The notes beneath the pieces were generated by a model, which saw only the letters and a program-made list of their open reading frames with translations, was not told the origin of the DNA and ran no database searches. This document shows, piece after piece, positions 25,827-34,374 of a DNA stretch of 59,473 nucleotides. The stretch covers positions 1 through 59,473 of the forward strand of contig NZ_BILY01000043.1 in the NCBI RefSeq assembly GCF_004000805.1, in the 5' to 3' direction. Numbering within the stretch: position 1 is the stretch's first letter; each line of letters opens with the position of its first letter. Source of the DNA: Paenibacillus glycanilyticus NBRC 16618 (lineage in GTDB: Bacteria; Bacillota; Bacilli; Paenibacillales; Paenibacillaceae). The position numbers and the translations under genes were made by a program.

Positions 25827-25880
25827 CAATAAAGCCGCATGCGGTTTGTCCGGTGGGACAAGCTGCATGCGGCTTTATTG
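25827..25880. terminator. Hairpin between the MFS and NlpC/P60 genes
   Basis: A perfect 16-base inverted repeat (caataaagccgcatgc / gcatgcggctttattg) with a second inner hairpin (ttgtcc / ggacaa). Its T runs are short in both directions, but it probably stops both converging transcripts. Confidence 0.7.
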
Positions 25881-25924
25881 TAGGAATCCTGCCAATCCGC
25901 CCCGATGGAAGCGGCTGCTTGATT

Positions 25925-26392
25925 CTATTGTTCGTCGGCATATTTATCAAAAGTGCTAGGGTCCATGACACGTCGAGCAGTCACATACCGGTTGACATAA
26001 TAAGAGTCACTAAGGTTGCTTATCGTAACGCCCTTGCTGGACGATGCATGAGCAAACTTGCCATCTCCTACATAAATGCCGACATGAGATACACCACGAC
26101 CGTTCGTGTTGAAGAACACGAGATCTCCGGCCACTAGATCGCTTTTTGCGATCTTCTTACCTGTTTCAGATTGCGAAGTGGATGTACGAGGAAGATCGAT
26201 GCCCATTTTGTCGAAAACGTAAGAAGTAAATCCGGAGCAGTCGAATCCTTTCGTGGATGTTCCACCTGCAACGTACGGCGTGCCAATCAAGTTGCTGACA
26301 ATGCCGTCCATTTTGGAGTCTGCGAAAACGCTTCCAGCCTGAAAAGCCAGCATTAGCGCAAGTCCAAGGAGTAGTGCTGTAACCTTTTTCAA
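25925..26392 (-). CDS. Secreted NlpC/P60 cell-wall endopeptidase
   Basis: Cleaves peptidoglycan stem peptides, usually the D-Glu-mesoDAP bond. The 155-aa protein has a signal peptide (1-24, ending SVFADS) and just the catalytic domain: FDCSGF with the nucleophile Cys, SHVGIYVG with the His, and FAHASSS. There is no LysM or SH3 binding domain. TTG start at 26392 with AAGGAG 10 bases upstream. A c-di-AMP riboswitch in the leader ties its expression to this wall- and potassium-linked messenger. Confidence 0.93.
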   Translation of the reverse strand: MKKVTALLLGLALMLAFQAGSVFADSKMDGIVSNLIGTPYVAGGTSTKGFDCSGFTSYVFDKMGIDLPRTSTSQSETGKKIAKSDLVAGDLVFFNTNGRGVSHVGIYVGDGKFAHASSSKGVTISNLSDSYYVNRYVTARRVMDPSTFDKYADEQ

Positions 26393-26412
26393 AGCGGTAA
26401 AGCTCCTTCCAA

Positions 26413-26544
26413 TGCCGACGAGGTTAGCTGTGGGGTTCGGTTGAAGGATCCCTATGACTTCTCGGGCGCCGATAGAATCATTCGGACGTCGAAGTCAATT
26501 CACCCAGAGGTGGTTCCCCCGTTTCCAGTACAAGGAATTAGGCA
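26413..26544 (-). promoter_or_regulatory. c-di-AMP riboswitch (ydaO-yuaA class)
   Basis: On the minus strand the leader carries the conserved blocks of this class: TAATTCC, CGGGGGAACCA, GGGTGAATTGACTTCG, ATAGGGATCCTTCAACCGAACCC and CAGCTAACCTCGT, closed by TGCC (26544-26541) and GGCA (26416-26413). The ligand c-di-AMP normally turns such genes off. The Shine-Dalgarno lies only about 6 bases past the closing stem and no terminator is visible, so control may be translational. Confidence 0.92.
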
Positions 26545-26805
26545 GTTTGTTTTATGTACTTGGTAACTATTCGGTAATTTTCGTTTATCTCCTCCTCTAT
26601 ACGGCAATTTCTAATAATTCTCATGCAACCTTTTGACTAATGGAAGCGGAAAAGCTTGTATCCTGCGGTTAATAGTCTTCATGTAGGGCGCGCAGACTAG
26701 CAGAGAAGCACTATAAAGATTTACTAACTCTTTACTATGTGGTTTTGCTAGCCGATATGTTGATTTATTTGGAGAATGGCGGACGAGCGAGCCCGAAAAA
26801 ACGCG
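26545..26805. other. Intergenic stretch upstream of the riboswitch
   Basis: No credible gene on either strand. It should hold the promoter for the riboswitch transcript; TTACCG and TAAAAC with a 17-base gap, just before the aptamer, are a weak candidate. Confidence 0.4.
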
Positions 26806-26840
26806 AAAAACCCGCGCTGCGACTAGGTCGCAGGGCGGGC
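26806..26840 (-). terminator. Terminator of the membrane-protein gene
   Basis: On the minus strand, a GC-rich stem (cccgccctgcgacc / gtcgcagcgcggg, one mismatch) is followed by TTTTT. Confidence 0.85.
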
Positions 26841-26864
26841 TGCTTCTATAATTATGAGAAAATT

Positions 26865-27686
26865 TTAAACTTCCTTTGATCTTAAAATGTCGTATTGGGA
26901 GGCTAGAGTCCATACTTTCATAAGGGTACGGACAAGATGATAGCCTTGGTGGACAAGAAGGGCGATAAAGCCGGCCCATACGAGGGAGAAGCCGCTGACA
27001 AACAATCCGATTCCCGAGCCGATCGCCCACATGAGAAGCGATAATCCGGCAAAAGGCAGAAGATGCTTGACTGCTGTGCCAAGAGATTGGAAAATGCCGC
27101 CGGTCTTGCCGCTCGTTGCCCCGAGCTGCATGGCCAGGAACAGCAGATGGAGCAGGATGCCCCATAACAGCCAGCCACCTACGGCAGGAAGGGTCTGCTG
27201 CAGCAAGGCTCCGATCGAGCGGCTGTGAAGCAGAGCCTCAAGCCCCTTTGGCGCCAGCCACCATGCGGGAGCAAGAGCAAGAATCGTCTCGATCCAGTAC
27301 AGTAGGGTAACCGGCTTCCATGCCCGGCGGATACCTTGCAGGAACTGCGTTCCTCCCGCATCGGTCGCATGCTGCAGGGAGTAGAGGAGCCCCGCGTTAA
27401 ACAGCGGAGAGAGCAGCATTCTTGCGGCGAATAAGCCGCCAAGCAGCCACAGGTACGGAGTAAGCAGGTCCGTCTTCATAATCTGGAACTGCGCTTCGCT
27501 CAAAAATAGCTGGACGGCCGCTTTGGACGGGGAGTGATCCGGGAACCGCCGCAGCAGCGGCGCAACTACCGAATCGATAAACCGGTATAGGAAGAATCCC
27601 CACAGCAGCTGGTACAGGAATAGCAGAATAACGATATAGAAGTGCTTGATCGTAAGCCGCCAGCCTTGCCTCATATGATTTTTCAT
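26865..27686 (-). CDS. Multi-pass membrane protein of unknown function
   Basis: A 273-aa protein with about six membrane helices (for example FYIVILLFLYQLLWGFF and LLWGILLHLLFLAMQLG). No family is recognised. The ATG at 27686 is chosen for the AGGAGG 8 bases upstream; the open frame extends 49 codons further without a ribosome site. It follows the M1 peptidase gene by 97 bases on the same strand and shares its terminator. Confidence 0.72.
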   Translation of the reverse strand: MKNHMRQGWRLTIKHFYIVILLFLYQLLWGFFLYRFIDSVVAPLLRRFPDHSPSKAAVQLFLSEAQFQIMKTDLLTPYLWLLGGLFAARMLLSPLFNAGLLYSLQHATDAGGTQFLQGIRRAWKPVTLLYWIETILALAPAWWLAPKGLEALLHSRSIGALLQQTLPAVGGWLLWGILLHLLFLAMQLGATSGKTGGIFQSLGTAVKHLLPFAGLSLLMWAIGSGIGLFVSGFSLVWAGFIALLVHQGYHLVRTLMKVWTLASQYDILRSKEV

Positions 27687-27783
27687 GGCTAATCCTCCTA
27701 AAATGGCGAAGCAATTCTTAGCTACCACATAACCTACCTCTAGACGCGGTCGCTCTTCTTCGAATTCTTCGATAGAGGTTTTC

Positions 27784-29790
27784 TCACCAGCCCAGTAATC
27801 CGAGCAGACCTTGAATGACGTTGGAAGCCCCAAGACTCCAACGGGTACGCGTGACCTCGGATAAATCGGCCTTCATATAGTCGTTGATATGCTTATTGTC
27901 GAGCACGTTTGTATGCTGCGGATCGACAGCCACCCATTCGAGCGGGGAGCTATGGACAACTTTGTACTGAATTTGAGCCTCCGTCGGATCCCAGGACTTC
28001 GGAACAATGGTGCCGTCCTTGAACTTCAGGACAATCGGAACCGTACCGTTATAGCCGCCGTTGCGCTGAAGAGAGACAACCGATTCATACATCCGCGTTC
28101 CATCCTGCTCGACCGGATGGACAGTAATGGACTCTACGGATACGTCCGCCATCTGATTGCCGTAGACATATTGGTCGAAGTAATTGGCCCACTTTTGTTT
28201 GGTAACCTGCTCGACAACTCGCTGGAAGTCGGTGGTGGTTGGATGCTTGAACTTATATTTCTGGAAGTAGGTTCGCATAATCTTCTGCATCATTTTCTCG
28301 CCGACCTGCTTCTCGATGCCAATCAGCACAAGCTTTGCCCGCATGTACACATTCTCGGCATAGACGTTATTGCTCGGATATGCCCAGGATGGCTGCTTGA
28401 GCGGAGCGGGGGCCGTCATATAGCTCGCTTCCAGCGGCAGGTTGGCTTCGATGCCGTATTCGCTGGCCATAACCTTGTCTTCCGCATAGCTCGTAAAGCC
28501 TTCGTCGAGCCAGGCTTCTTCGAATTCATTAGAGGCTACCATGCCGTACCAGTATTGATGCCCGACCTCATGCACAACGGTCCTCTCGAGACTGTAGCCC
28601 GGATTGTCCGTCTCGGCGGCGAAAGCCGTGACGAGTGTCGGATACTCCATTCCGCCGGAGCCATTAGCTCCTTTGGGAGGGACTACAACCGATAAGGTCG
28701 AGTACGGATACTCGCCATACCATTGCCCATACTTGGAGAGCGCGGATTTGGCGGCATGCATATACCGGTCCTTCAATTCCTCATGTGCGGGATCCAGATA
28801 CAGCTTAATGCGCACACCCGGAATGCCGGGGCCGGATAACGTGTCTTCATAATAGATAAAGTCGGGAGAGGCGGCCCAGGCGAAATCATGCACGTCATCG
28901 GCGTAGAACTGATAGAACGCCCGGTTGCCCTTTTTCTCTACTGCCTTCGTCTGAAAGCCCGTTGCTGCAACGGTATAGGATTCCGGCACTTGAATGCGGA
29001 CGGAATAAATGCCGAAGTCGCTGTAAAACTCGGAGTTGCCGTGGTACTGATGCGTGTTCCAGCCTTCTGTGGTGCGGCCTCTTGTCCCCGCTGTCTCGTA
29101 CACGGCCAGCTTAGGAAACCATTGGCCAGCCATCACGTAATTGCCGGAGTAGCCCATGCGCGCGAATACTTCGGGCAGCTTCACCTCAAAGCCCATCTCG
29201 AGGGTAACCGACTTGCCGGGGGCAACCGGTTCGGGCAGTTTAAGCTTGGCCAGCGTAAAGTCATTCGGATTGTTGTCATCGGGCTGAACATAATGCAGCC
29301 GCGGAAGCAGGCTTTCCCCTTCCGTCGTTTCCAGCGTAAGCAGCTTCATATAGCCCTGGCTTGCTTCGGTTGCTTTATCCGAGCGCAGCTTTCCGCCGGA
29401 TTCCTTCATAAACGTGGTTTTGTCCGACATGAAGGCGTTCGGATAGAGGTGGAAATACAGCTCGGACACCGTCTTTTTGCCGGGGTTCGTCCAGGTGACG
29501 GTCTGCTGGCCGTCGAGATACCGGATATCGTCGCGAAGCGATACGTTGATATGGTACTCGGTGATTCGCTTGCTAAGCGCCTGCGGTTTCGGAGCCACGT
29601 TGTCAGGTTGGGACGAGGCAGGCGGCTTGGCCGATTTTGGCGCAGAATCGGTCGCTGCTTTGGCGGCAGGGGCGAGAGCATAGGTATATTGGGATTGCCA
29701 AGCGCGGCCGAAGCCCTGCTGGATGGAGAGGCCGAGCAGGACGGCGGTAAGCGTAAACAGCAACAATCGTTTGACGTAGCGTGGAGACAT
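27784..29790 (-). CDS. M1 family zinc metallopeptidase, membrane-anchored
   Basis: A 668-aa exported peptidase. An N-terminal signal anchor (about 8-28) leads into an Ala/Pro/Lys linker and the M1 beta domain. The catalytic domain carries GGMEYP (the GxMEN equivalent), HEVGHQYWYG and, 18 residues later, the third zinc ligand in WLDEGF. These residues predict an active aminopeptidase facing outward. The ATG at 29790 is chosen for GGGAGGG 9 bases before it. It diverges from ywhD. Confidence 0.9.
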   Translation of the reverse strand: MSPRYVKRLLLFTLTAVLLGLSIQQGFGRAWQSQYTYALAPAAKAATDSAPKSAKPPASSQPDNVAPKPQALSKRITEYHINVSLRDDIRYLDGQQTVTWTNPGKKTVSELYFHLYPNAFMSDKTTFMKESGGKLRSDKATEASQGYMKLLTLETTEGESLLPRLHYVQPDDNNPNDFTLAKLKLPEPVAPGKSVTLEMGFEVKLPEVFARMGYSGNYVMAGQWFPKLAVYETAGTRGRTTEGWNTHQYHGNSEFYSDFGIYSVRIQVPESYTVAATGFQTKAVEKKGNRAFYQFYADDVHDFAWAASPDFIYYEDTLSGPGIPGVRIKLYLDPAHEELKDRYMHAAKSALSKYGQWYGEYPYSTLSVVVPPKGANGSGGMEYPTLVTAFAAETDNPGYSLERTVVHEVGHQYWYGMVASNEFEEAWLDEGFTSYAEDKVMASEYGIEANLPLEASYMTAPAPLKQPSWAYPSNNVYAENVYMRAKLVLIGIEKQVGEKMMQKIMRTYFQKYKFKHPTTTDFQRVVEQVTKQKWANYFDQYVYGNQMADVSVESITVHPVEQDGTRMYESVVSLQRNGGYNGTVPIVLKFKDGTIVPKSWDPTEAQIQYKVVHSSPLEWVAVDPQHTNVLDNKHINDYMKADLSEVTRTRWSLGASNVIQGLLGLLGW

Positions 29791-29834
29791 GATACAATTC
29801 CCTCCCGTGACAAGCATCTACAGCATGTATATGT

Positions 29835-29862
29835 TTGCTTTTCGCGGATTATTAGCTAAAAT
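29835..29862 (+). promoter_or_regulatory. Probable ywhD promoter
   Basis: TTGCTT (29835-29840), 16-base spacer, TAAAAT (29857-29862), 32 bases before the start. Confidence 0.5.
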
Positions 29863-29893
29863 GGAATTATTGTACGGGGAAGGTGGAAGAGCG

Positions 29894-30415
29894 ATGACGG
29901 AACAGCAAGGACAGCCGGCAGAGCCGGAAAAAAAAGAGAAGAAGTCCCTCTCTCTTAACGTAGTCAGCAACAAACAACATAAAGGCTTTGGAGCCGGAAC
30001 GATAGATTTAAGCGCAGTATCCTGCGTTATTATTGATAATGGCGTAGCCTATATCGATGACGGGGCGATGCATGCGAAGAGCAAGGTGGAGCGGGGCATC
30101 AAGTTCAGTCCGAATAAAGAAGACTGCCCGAACGGCCGCAAATGCTGGATCGTATGGACTGCCGTGGAGCGGGGCGAGACAGGTTCATATTATGCTGGGG
30201 CTACGGCCTGCGAGATGTGGATCGATACCGAAGCGCGCCGCGGCTGGAAAATTCTCGCCGATCACGTGAACAAGCTGGATGCCGCGATTAAACGCAAGTA
30301 CAAGCTTGAAGAGCTGGATGCGGAAGAGAAAGCGGCTTACCGCAAGCTTCTGGCCGAACATAATGAAGAATGGTGGAATAATTCGCCGGAAGAGCTTAAG
30401 GAAGCTTTGGCGTAA
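29894..30415 (+). CDS. ywhD: YwhD family protein
   Basis: A 173-aa soluble protein matching B. subtilis YwhD along its length: GFGAGTIDLS, DDGAMHAKSKVERGIKF, NGRKCWIVW, YYAGATAC and a C-terminal EEWWNNSPEELKEAL. The biochemical role is not known. In B. subtilis it is next to pbpG and speE; here the order is kept but about 8.5 kb of other genes lie between. ATG at 29894 with GGAAGGTGG upstream. Confidence 0.9.
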   Translation: MTEQQGQPAEPEKKEKKSLSLNVVSNKQHKGFGAGTIDLSAVSCVIIDNGVAYIDDGAMHAKSKVERGIKFSPNKEDCPNGRKCWIVWTAVERGETGSYYAGATACEMWIDTEARRGWKILADHVNKLDAAIKRKYKLEELDAEEKAAYRKLLAEHNEEWWNNSPEELKEALA

Positions 30416-30429
30416 GCAATGAATTCAAT

Positions 30430-30475
30430 AACCGGGGATCGCAAGGCGGATGGCCGCGCGATCCCCGGTTTTTTT
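30430..30475 (+). terminator. Terminator after ywhD
   Basis: A 13-bp stem (aaccggggatcgc / gcgatccccggtt) with a loop of about 15 nt, then seven T. Confidence 0.9.
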
Positions 30476-30555
30476 CTTGAAAACTTTTTTTGAAGCATGC
30501 GCAGGGATGGAGAGCGCAGCTGTCGTCTATTATAACGGGAAGGGAGGAGAGCGAG

Positions 30556-31113
30556 ATACAAGACGAACAATGGATCACGGCCATCAAGAACGGCGGTCCT
30601 GCGGCGTTTCAGATTTTTGTAGACGAATATGGGCCTTATATCTATCGAACCGTGTTTGCTGTTATCCGTTCGCCGCATGATGCGGAGGACGTGACGCAGG
30701 AAGCGCTGCTGCAAATCTATCGCTCCCTCCCGGAGTTCCGAATGGACGGCTTCAAGACGTGGATTACCCGCATAGCCGTCAATAAGGCGATTGATTGGAA
30801 GAGAAGCCGGATGCGCAAGCCCGAGGAGCTGGTGGGCAGCTTGACGGGGCTTGAGGCGGAAGGGATGATTACGGAACGCGGGCTGGCCGTTGAGACGGCG
30901 GTTATAGACCGCGAAGAGCAGCGGCAGGTGCGCGAGCAGGTGGAGCAGCTGCCGGACAATTATCGGGAAGTCGTGACCGCTTATTATATGGAGAACAAAT
31001 CGTACGAGGAGATCGCGGTTCAGACCGGACTTGAGAAAAAAAGCGTTGAGTCGAGGCTCTACCGGGCACGTAACTGGATCAAGCGGCATTGGCGGAAGGA
31101 GGACTTCGAATGA
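30556..31113 (+). CDS. ECF RNA polymerase sigma factor
   Basis: A 185-aa extracytoplasmic-function sigma factor. Region 2 (FQIFVDEYGPYIYRTVFAVI, AEDVTQEALLQIYRSLPEF) and region 4 (LPDNYREVVTAYYMENKSYEEIA) are clear. The start is odd: the only good Shine-Dalgarno, AGGGAGGAG at 30541-30549, sits 6 bases before an ATA codon at 30556. The nearest standard in-frame start is TTG at 30490, which has no ribosome site. An ATA start gives the normal N-terminal length. The stop overlaps the anti-sigma ATG. Confidence 0.88.
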   Translation: MQDEQWITAIKNGGPAAFQIFVDEYGPYIYRTVFAVIRSPHDAEDVTQEALLQIYRSLPEFRMDGFKTWITRIAVNKAIDWKRSRMRKPEELVGSLTGLEAEGMITERGLAVETAVIDREEQRQVREQVEQLPDNYREVVTAYYMENKSYEEIAVQTGLEKKSVESRLYRARNWIKRHWRKEDFE

Positions 31114-31667
31114 ATGAGCAGGAGTGGAAGGAACATGTGACGGCGGCAGACATGACCGCTTATATCCATGATGAACTCGCTGAACCTAAGCGGGAGGAGA
31201 TCGAGCTGCATATCGCGGCATGCGAGCCGTGTATGGTGCTTTTTATGAATGCGATAGAGGCATCGGAGGCTCGGGAATCGGATCCGGCATCTGATGGAAC
31301 GGCGGAGGCAAGGGCCGTCATTCCGGATATGAAAAAGCTGGGGAAGCGGGTTGTCGGTATTCTGCTCGCCGAGTCGGCAAGAAAGAATCCGGTTATGCGG
31401 GCGGAGCCTGCCCGCCGCCAGTCTTTCCTTCAGCGTCCCGTTGTTCACTTTACCGCCGCAGCGGCCATTACGCTGCTGTTGCTTGGCACAGGGACGTTTA
31501 GCGGGCTTTCGGCTAAGCTGGGGGAGATGGACTCCCATTCCGCCAATACAGAGCAAACCATCGAGAAGGACGCCGAACAACCGCCGCAAGGTCCAACGTG
31601 GTCCGACCGGATGGTCACGCGTACCTCCTCCTGGTTCGATAAGCTGGAGAATGACCGTTTTAAATAA
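31110..31667 (+). CDS. Zinc-binding anti-sigma factor
   Basis: A 185-aa membrane protein that should hold the preceding sigma factor inactive. The cytoplasmic N-terminus has the ZAS/zf-HC2 motif HIAACEPC, with a further His in YIHDEL. One TM helix lies near residues 115-133 (FTAAAAITLLLLGTGTF), and a short outer tail follows. ATG 31110 overlaps the sigma stop (ATGA), with GGAAGGAGG upstream. The signal released by the tail is unknown. Confidence 0.86.
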   Translation: MNEQEWKEHVTAADMTAYIHDELAEPKREEIELHIAACEPCMVLFMNAIEASEARESDPASDGTAEARAVIPDMKKLGKRVVGILLAESARKNPVMRAEPARRQSFLQRPVVHFTAAAAITLLLLGTGTFSGLSAKLGEMDSHSANTEQTIEKDAEQPPQGPTWSDRMVTRTSSWFDKLENDRFK

Positions 31668-31700
31668 GGAAGAATGATGATGGGGGAGAGGAAAGACGAA

Positions 31701-32849
31701 ATGTCAAAAAATCCGATAGTCGCTTTATTGCTGTCCTTTATTCCGGGCGTCGGGCATGCCTATCTGGGGCGCCCGTTTCGCTGCCTGCTGTATGGAGGAG
31801 GGTTCTTTGGCTCCTTAATGCTTTTGTTTATTGCTGTGCAATCCGGGGACGGAGGGGATATTGGCCTCTTCTTCTTATTCACGGCCGCTCTCAGCTGGCT
31901 AATTAATATGATCGATATGGTCGTGACGCTGCTGTCTCCAAAGCCGCCTGCGGCGCCTTACAGCGAGCGGGGAGATATCCCGTTTGATCCGGGTTACATG
32001 GCATACGAGCAGCAGCGGGAAAAGACAAGCACCGTCATGCTCTCGCTTATACCGGGTCTTGGCCATATGTCGCTTGGCCTCATGCAGCGCGGCATTACAT
32101 TCCTGGTTGCTTTCCTTGGCCTGTTCGCGGTTGTGGTATTTATCGGTGTCGTGACGAATACCGCCGCTTTTCTGGTATTTCTGCTGGGGCTGCCGGTGAT
32201 CTGGATTTACAGCATCTTTGATGCGATTCAGCAGCTTCACAGGAAGCAGCGCGGAGAGGAGCTTAGCGACCGTCCGCTGTTCGAGGAGATCGAGAACCAT
32301 ATGGGAACCGGCCGGAAAAATAAAGTGCTTGCCGCAATCCTGTCGCTTTTCCCGGGAGCGGGGCATCTGTATTTGGGCTTGCAGAAGCGGGGCCTTCAGC
32401 TGATGGGCGGTTTTCTTATCGCTATCTATTTGATGGATTCTCTGCGGCTGTCGATTTTCTTGTTCCTGATGCCGCTGCTCTGGTTCTATGCCTTCTTCGA
32501 CTCCATGCAGCAGATGTCGCGATACGAAAGAGGCGAGCTTCATGACGAAGCGGTAGTCGCTCAGCTTGCTCCTTATCAGAAGTGGATCGGGATTGGCCTT
32601 TTGCTGCTCGGCATTTATTATTTGGGTGACCGGGTAATGGGCGGCTATATCTCGCAGACATGGCCGGGAATCTATGCGGAGTATGTAAAATTGAAATATA
32701 ATCTGCCAACCGCGATCGTCGCTTTCCTGATGATTGCTCTCGGTTTCCGGCTAGTGTTCGGCAGCGGCAGCAGAAAATCCTACTCGGCACCGGCTCCTCT
32801 TCCGCCTCATCCCGCGGAGATGATGAGAGAAGAGGAGGGAGACCGATGA
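31701..32849 (+). CDS. Membrane protein with three tandem PGxGHxYLG repeats
   Basis: A 382-aa protein with about nine membrane helices. The motif SF/SL-IPG-GH--LG occurs three times: FIPGVGHAYLG, LIPGLGHMSLG and LFPGAGHLYLG, near residues 12, 124 and 213. Each starts a helix-turn-helix hairpin. This indicates internal triplication of a small membrane module. The glycine/His turns look like a TM2-type motif but function is unknown. ATG at 31701 is used because AGAGGA lies 8 bases before it. It is the third gene of the sigma operon. Confidence 0.75.
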   Translation: MSKNPIVALLLSFIPGVGHAYLGRPFRCLLYGGGFFGSLMLLFIAVQSGDGGDIGLFFLFTAALSWLINMIDMVVTLLSPKPPAAPYSERGDIPFDPGYMAYEQQREKTSTVMLSLIPGLGHMSLGLMQRGITFLVAFLGLFAVVVFIGVVTNTAAFLVFLLGLPVIWIYSIFDAIQQLHRKQRGEELSDRPLFEEIENHMGTGRKNKVLAAILSLFPGAGHLYLGLQKRGLQLMGGFLIAIYLMDSLRLSIFLFLMPLLWFYAFFDSMQQMSRYERGELHDEAVVAQLAPYQKWIGIGLLLLGIYYLGDRVMGGYISQTWPGIYAEYVKLKYNLPTAIVAFLMIALGFRLVFGSGSRKSYSAPAPLPPHPAEMMREEEGDR

Positions 32850-33478
32850 GAGAATGGCGGGTAGGTTCGCTGTCTATGGGCATTACGCTGCTCCTGATCG
32901 GTGTTTCCATTGCCATATCGATTTGGAGCGGTACAGATGCGCTGAATACGCTGCTATGGGTAGCGCCCGTCGTATTTATCCTGCTTGGAGCGGAGCTTCT
33001 CCTTCACCTCAAGCTGTCGGGGAAGGAACGGCCGGTTATGCGTTACGACTGGATGAGTATGTTCTATGTGGCGGTTATCGGGGCGGGCAGCCTGCTTATG
33101 GCGTCTTTTACTTCGACGGGATTGCTTGGGGAAGTACGGGATCAGCTGCAAATGACGGAGCGTACGGCTATCGTTCAATCGGATCCGGTAAAGGTACCGG
33201 ACGGTATCAAGAAGATTGTCGTGCAGTCGCTTCGTCCGATCCAGCTCGACCAAGGAGAGGTTCGCGCCGTGCAGCTTCTCGGGCAAGTGCAGTACTGGGC
33301 GCCCAAGCCGCTCAAGCAGCCGGAGAGGATGGTTGCCACCAGCACAGTAGGCAGCACCATGTACGTACTTATTAATAGCTTCGAGCATAAGGATGGATCT
33401 ATTGGTTCGGAGAACATCAATCAGGAGCTGACGCTTGTTCTGCCGCAGGAGATAGAGGTAGAGAAGCGGGGTTTCTAA
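32846..33478 (+). CDS. Membrane protein of unknown function, last gene of the sigma operon
   Basis: A 210-aa protein with three N-terminal TM helices (about 10-28, 36-54, 70-90) and an outer C-terminal domain of about 115 residues rich in beta strands. The layout recalls LiaF/YvqF-type sensors, but no firm match is claimed. The ATG overlaps the previous stop (ATGA), so translation is coupled. It may sense the stress that frees the ECF sigma factor. Confidence 0.72.
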   Translation: MREWRVGSLSMGITLLLIGVSIAISIWSGTDALNTLLWVAPVVFILLGAELLLHLKLSGKERPVMRYDWMSMFYVAVIGAGSLLMASFTSTGLLGEVRDQLQMTERTAIVQSDPVKVPDGIKKIVVQSLRPIQLDQGEVRAVQLLGQVQYWAPKPLKQPERMVATSTVGSTMYVLINSFEHKDGSIGSENINQELTLVLPQEIEVEKRGF

Positions 33479-33484
33479 TACGGT

Positions 33485-33525
33485 TGAAAAAAGGCAGTTC
33501 CTCATTTGTTGCGAGGAACTGCCTT
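33485..33525. terminator. Terminator between the sigma operon and the cyclophilin gene
   Basis: aaggcagttcctc pairs with gaggaactgcctt. A run of six T follows on the minus strand, so it mainly ends the cyclophilin transcript; it may also stop the plus-strand operon. Confidence 0.8.
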
Positions 33526-33528
33526 CTA

Positions 33529-34254
33529 TCATTTATTCACCTTTTCAGGCTCGGCAAAGGTCATGCCTTTTGTATCGACAGTCGCTTTCTTAATCGCCAT
33601 CGGCTTAACCGGACGGGAGCCTTCGCCCGTCTTCTCGGTTTCCTGGTTGACGATCTCATCCACCGTGTCCATGCCTTCGGTTACTTTGCCAAATGCCGCG
33701 TAATCGCCGTCGAGCGACGGTGCATCGGCAACCATGACGAAGAACTGGGAGCCTGCGGAATCGGGATCTCCGGAGCGTGCCATGGAAATGACGCCGCGCG
33801 TATGGAGCAGATCGTTCTGGAAGCCGTTGCTCATGAACTCGCCCTTAATGCCGTAGCCAGGGCCTCCCATGCCCGTGCCTTCGGGATCGCCGCCCTGAAT
33901 CATAAAGCCGGGGATGACGCGATGGAAGATCGTGCCGTCATAGAAGCCTTTTTTCACAAGCGATACGAAGTTGTTGACGGTATTTGGAGCAATCTCCGGG
34001 TACAGCTCAACCTTGAAGGTCTTTCCGTTATCCATCTCGACCGTCACGACCGGATGCTTGTCGGAGCCAAGCAGCTTGTCCGGCTGAGGCGGCTCTGTTG
34101 CTTCCGGCGTTGCCGTTGCGTTAGCGGCCCCGGAGCCGCTTGTGGCGTTATGGTTGGAGCTGGTCTTGCTGCCGCCGCCGCAGCCGGCAATGACGAGCAG
34201 CAGCGCTGCCGTAAGCAGTACAAGCACAGGCAGACGCATATTGCGTTTAAACAT
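33529..34254 (-). CDS. Cyclophilin-type peptidyl-prolyl isomerase lipoprotein
   Basis: A 241-aa exported lipoprotein (lipobox VIAGC, about residues 21-25) with a Ser/Asn/Ala linker and a cyclophilin domain: FHRVIPGFMIQGGDPEGTG, GGPGYGIKGEF, SQFFVMV and YAAFGKVTEGMD. The catalytic Arg (FHRV) is kept. It likely folds secreted proteins outside the membrane. AGAGGAGG is 10 bases before the ATG. Confidence 0.93.
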   Translation of the reverse strand: MFKRNMRLPVLVLLTAALLLVIAGCGGGSKTSSNHNATSGSGAANATATPEATEPPQPDKLLGSDKHPVVTVEMDNGKTFKVELYPEIAPNTVNNFVSLVKKGFYDGTIFHRVIPGFMIQGGDPEGTGMGGPGYGIKGEFMSNGFQNDLLHTRGVISMARSGDPDSAGSQFFVMVADAPSLDGDYAAFGKVTEGMDTVDEIVNQETEKTGEGSRPVKPMAIKKATVDTKGMTFAEPEKVNK

Positions 34255-34324
34255 CGTAAGAATGCCTCCTCTGAGGGTGTTGTCCTATCGTTCTATACGT
34301 AATCATACCATAGCGTTCGGAACG

Positions 34325-34365
34325 AAAAAAAGCCCGGGTGCTTCTCGAAGGAGAAGACCCGGGCT
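34325..34365 (-). terminator. Terminator of the qox operon
   Basis: On the minus strand agcccgggt-cttctcc-ttc-gagaag-acccgggct forms a long stem followed by TTTTTTT. Confidence 0.88.
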
Positions 34366-34374
34366 TCTTGCTTT

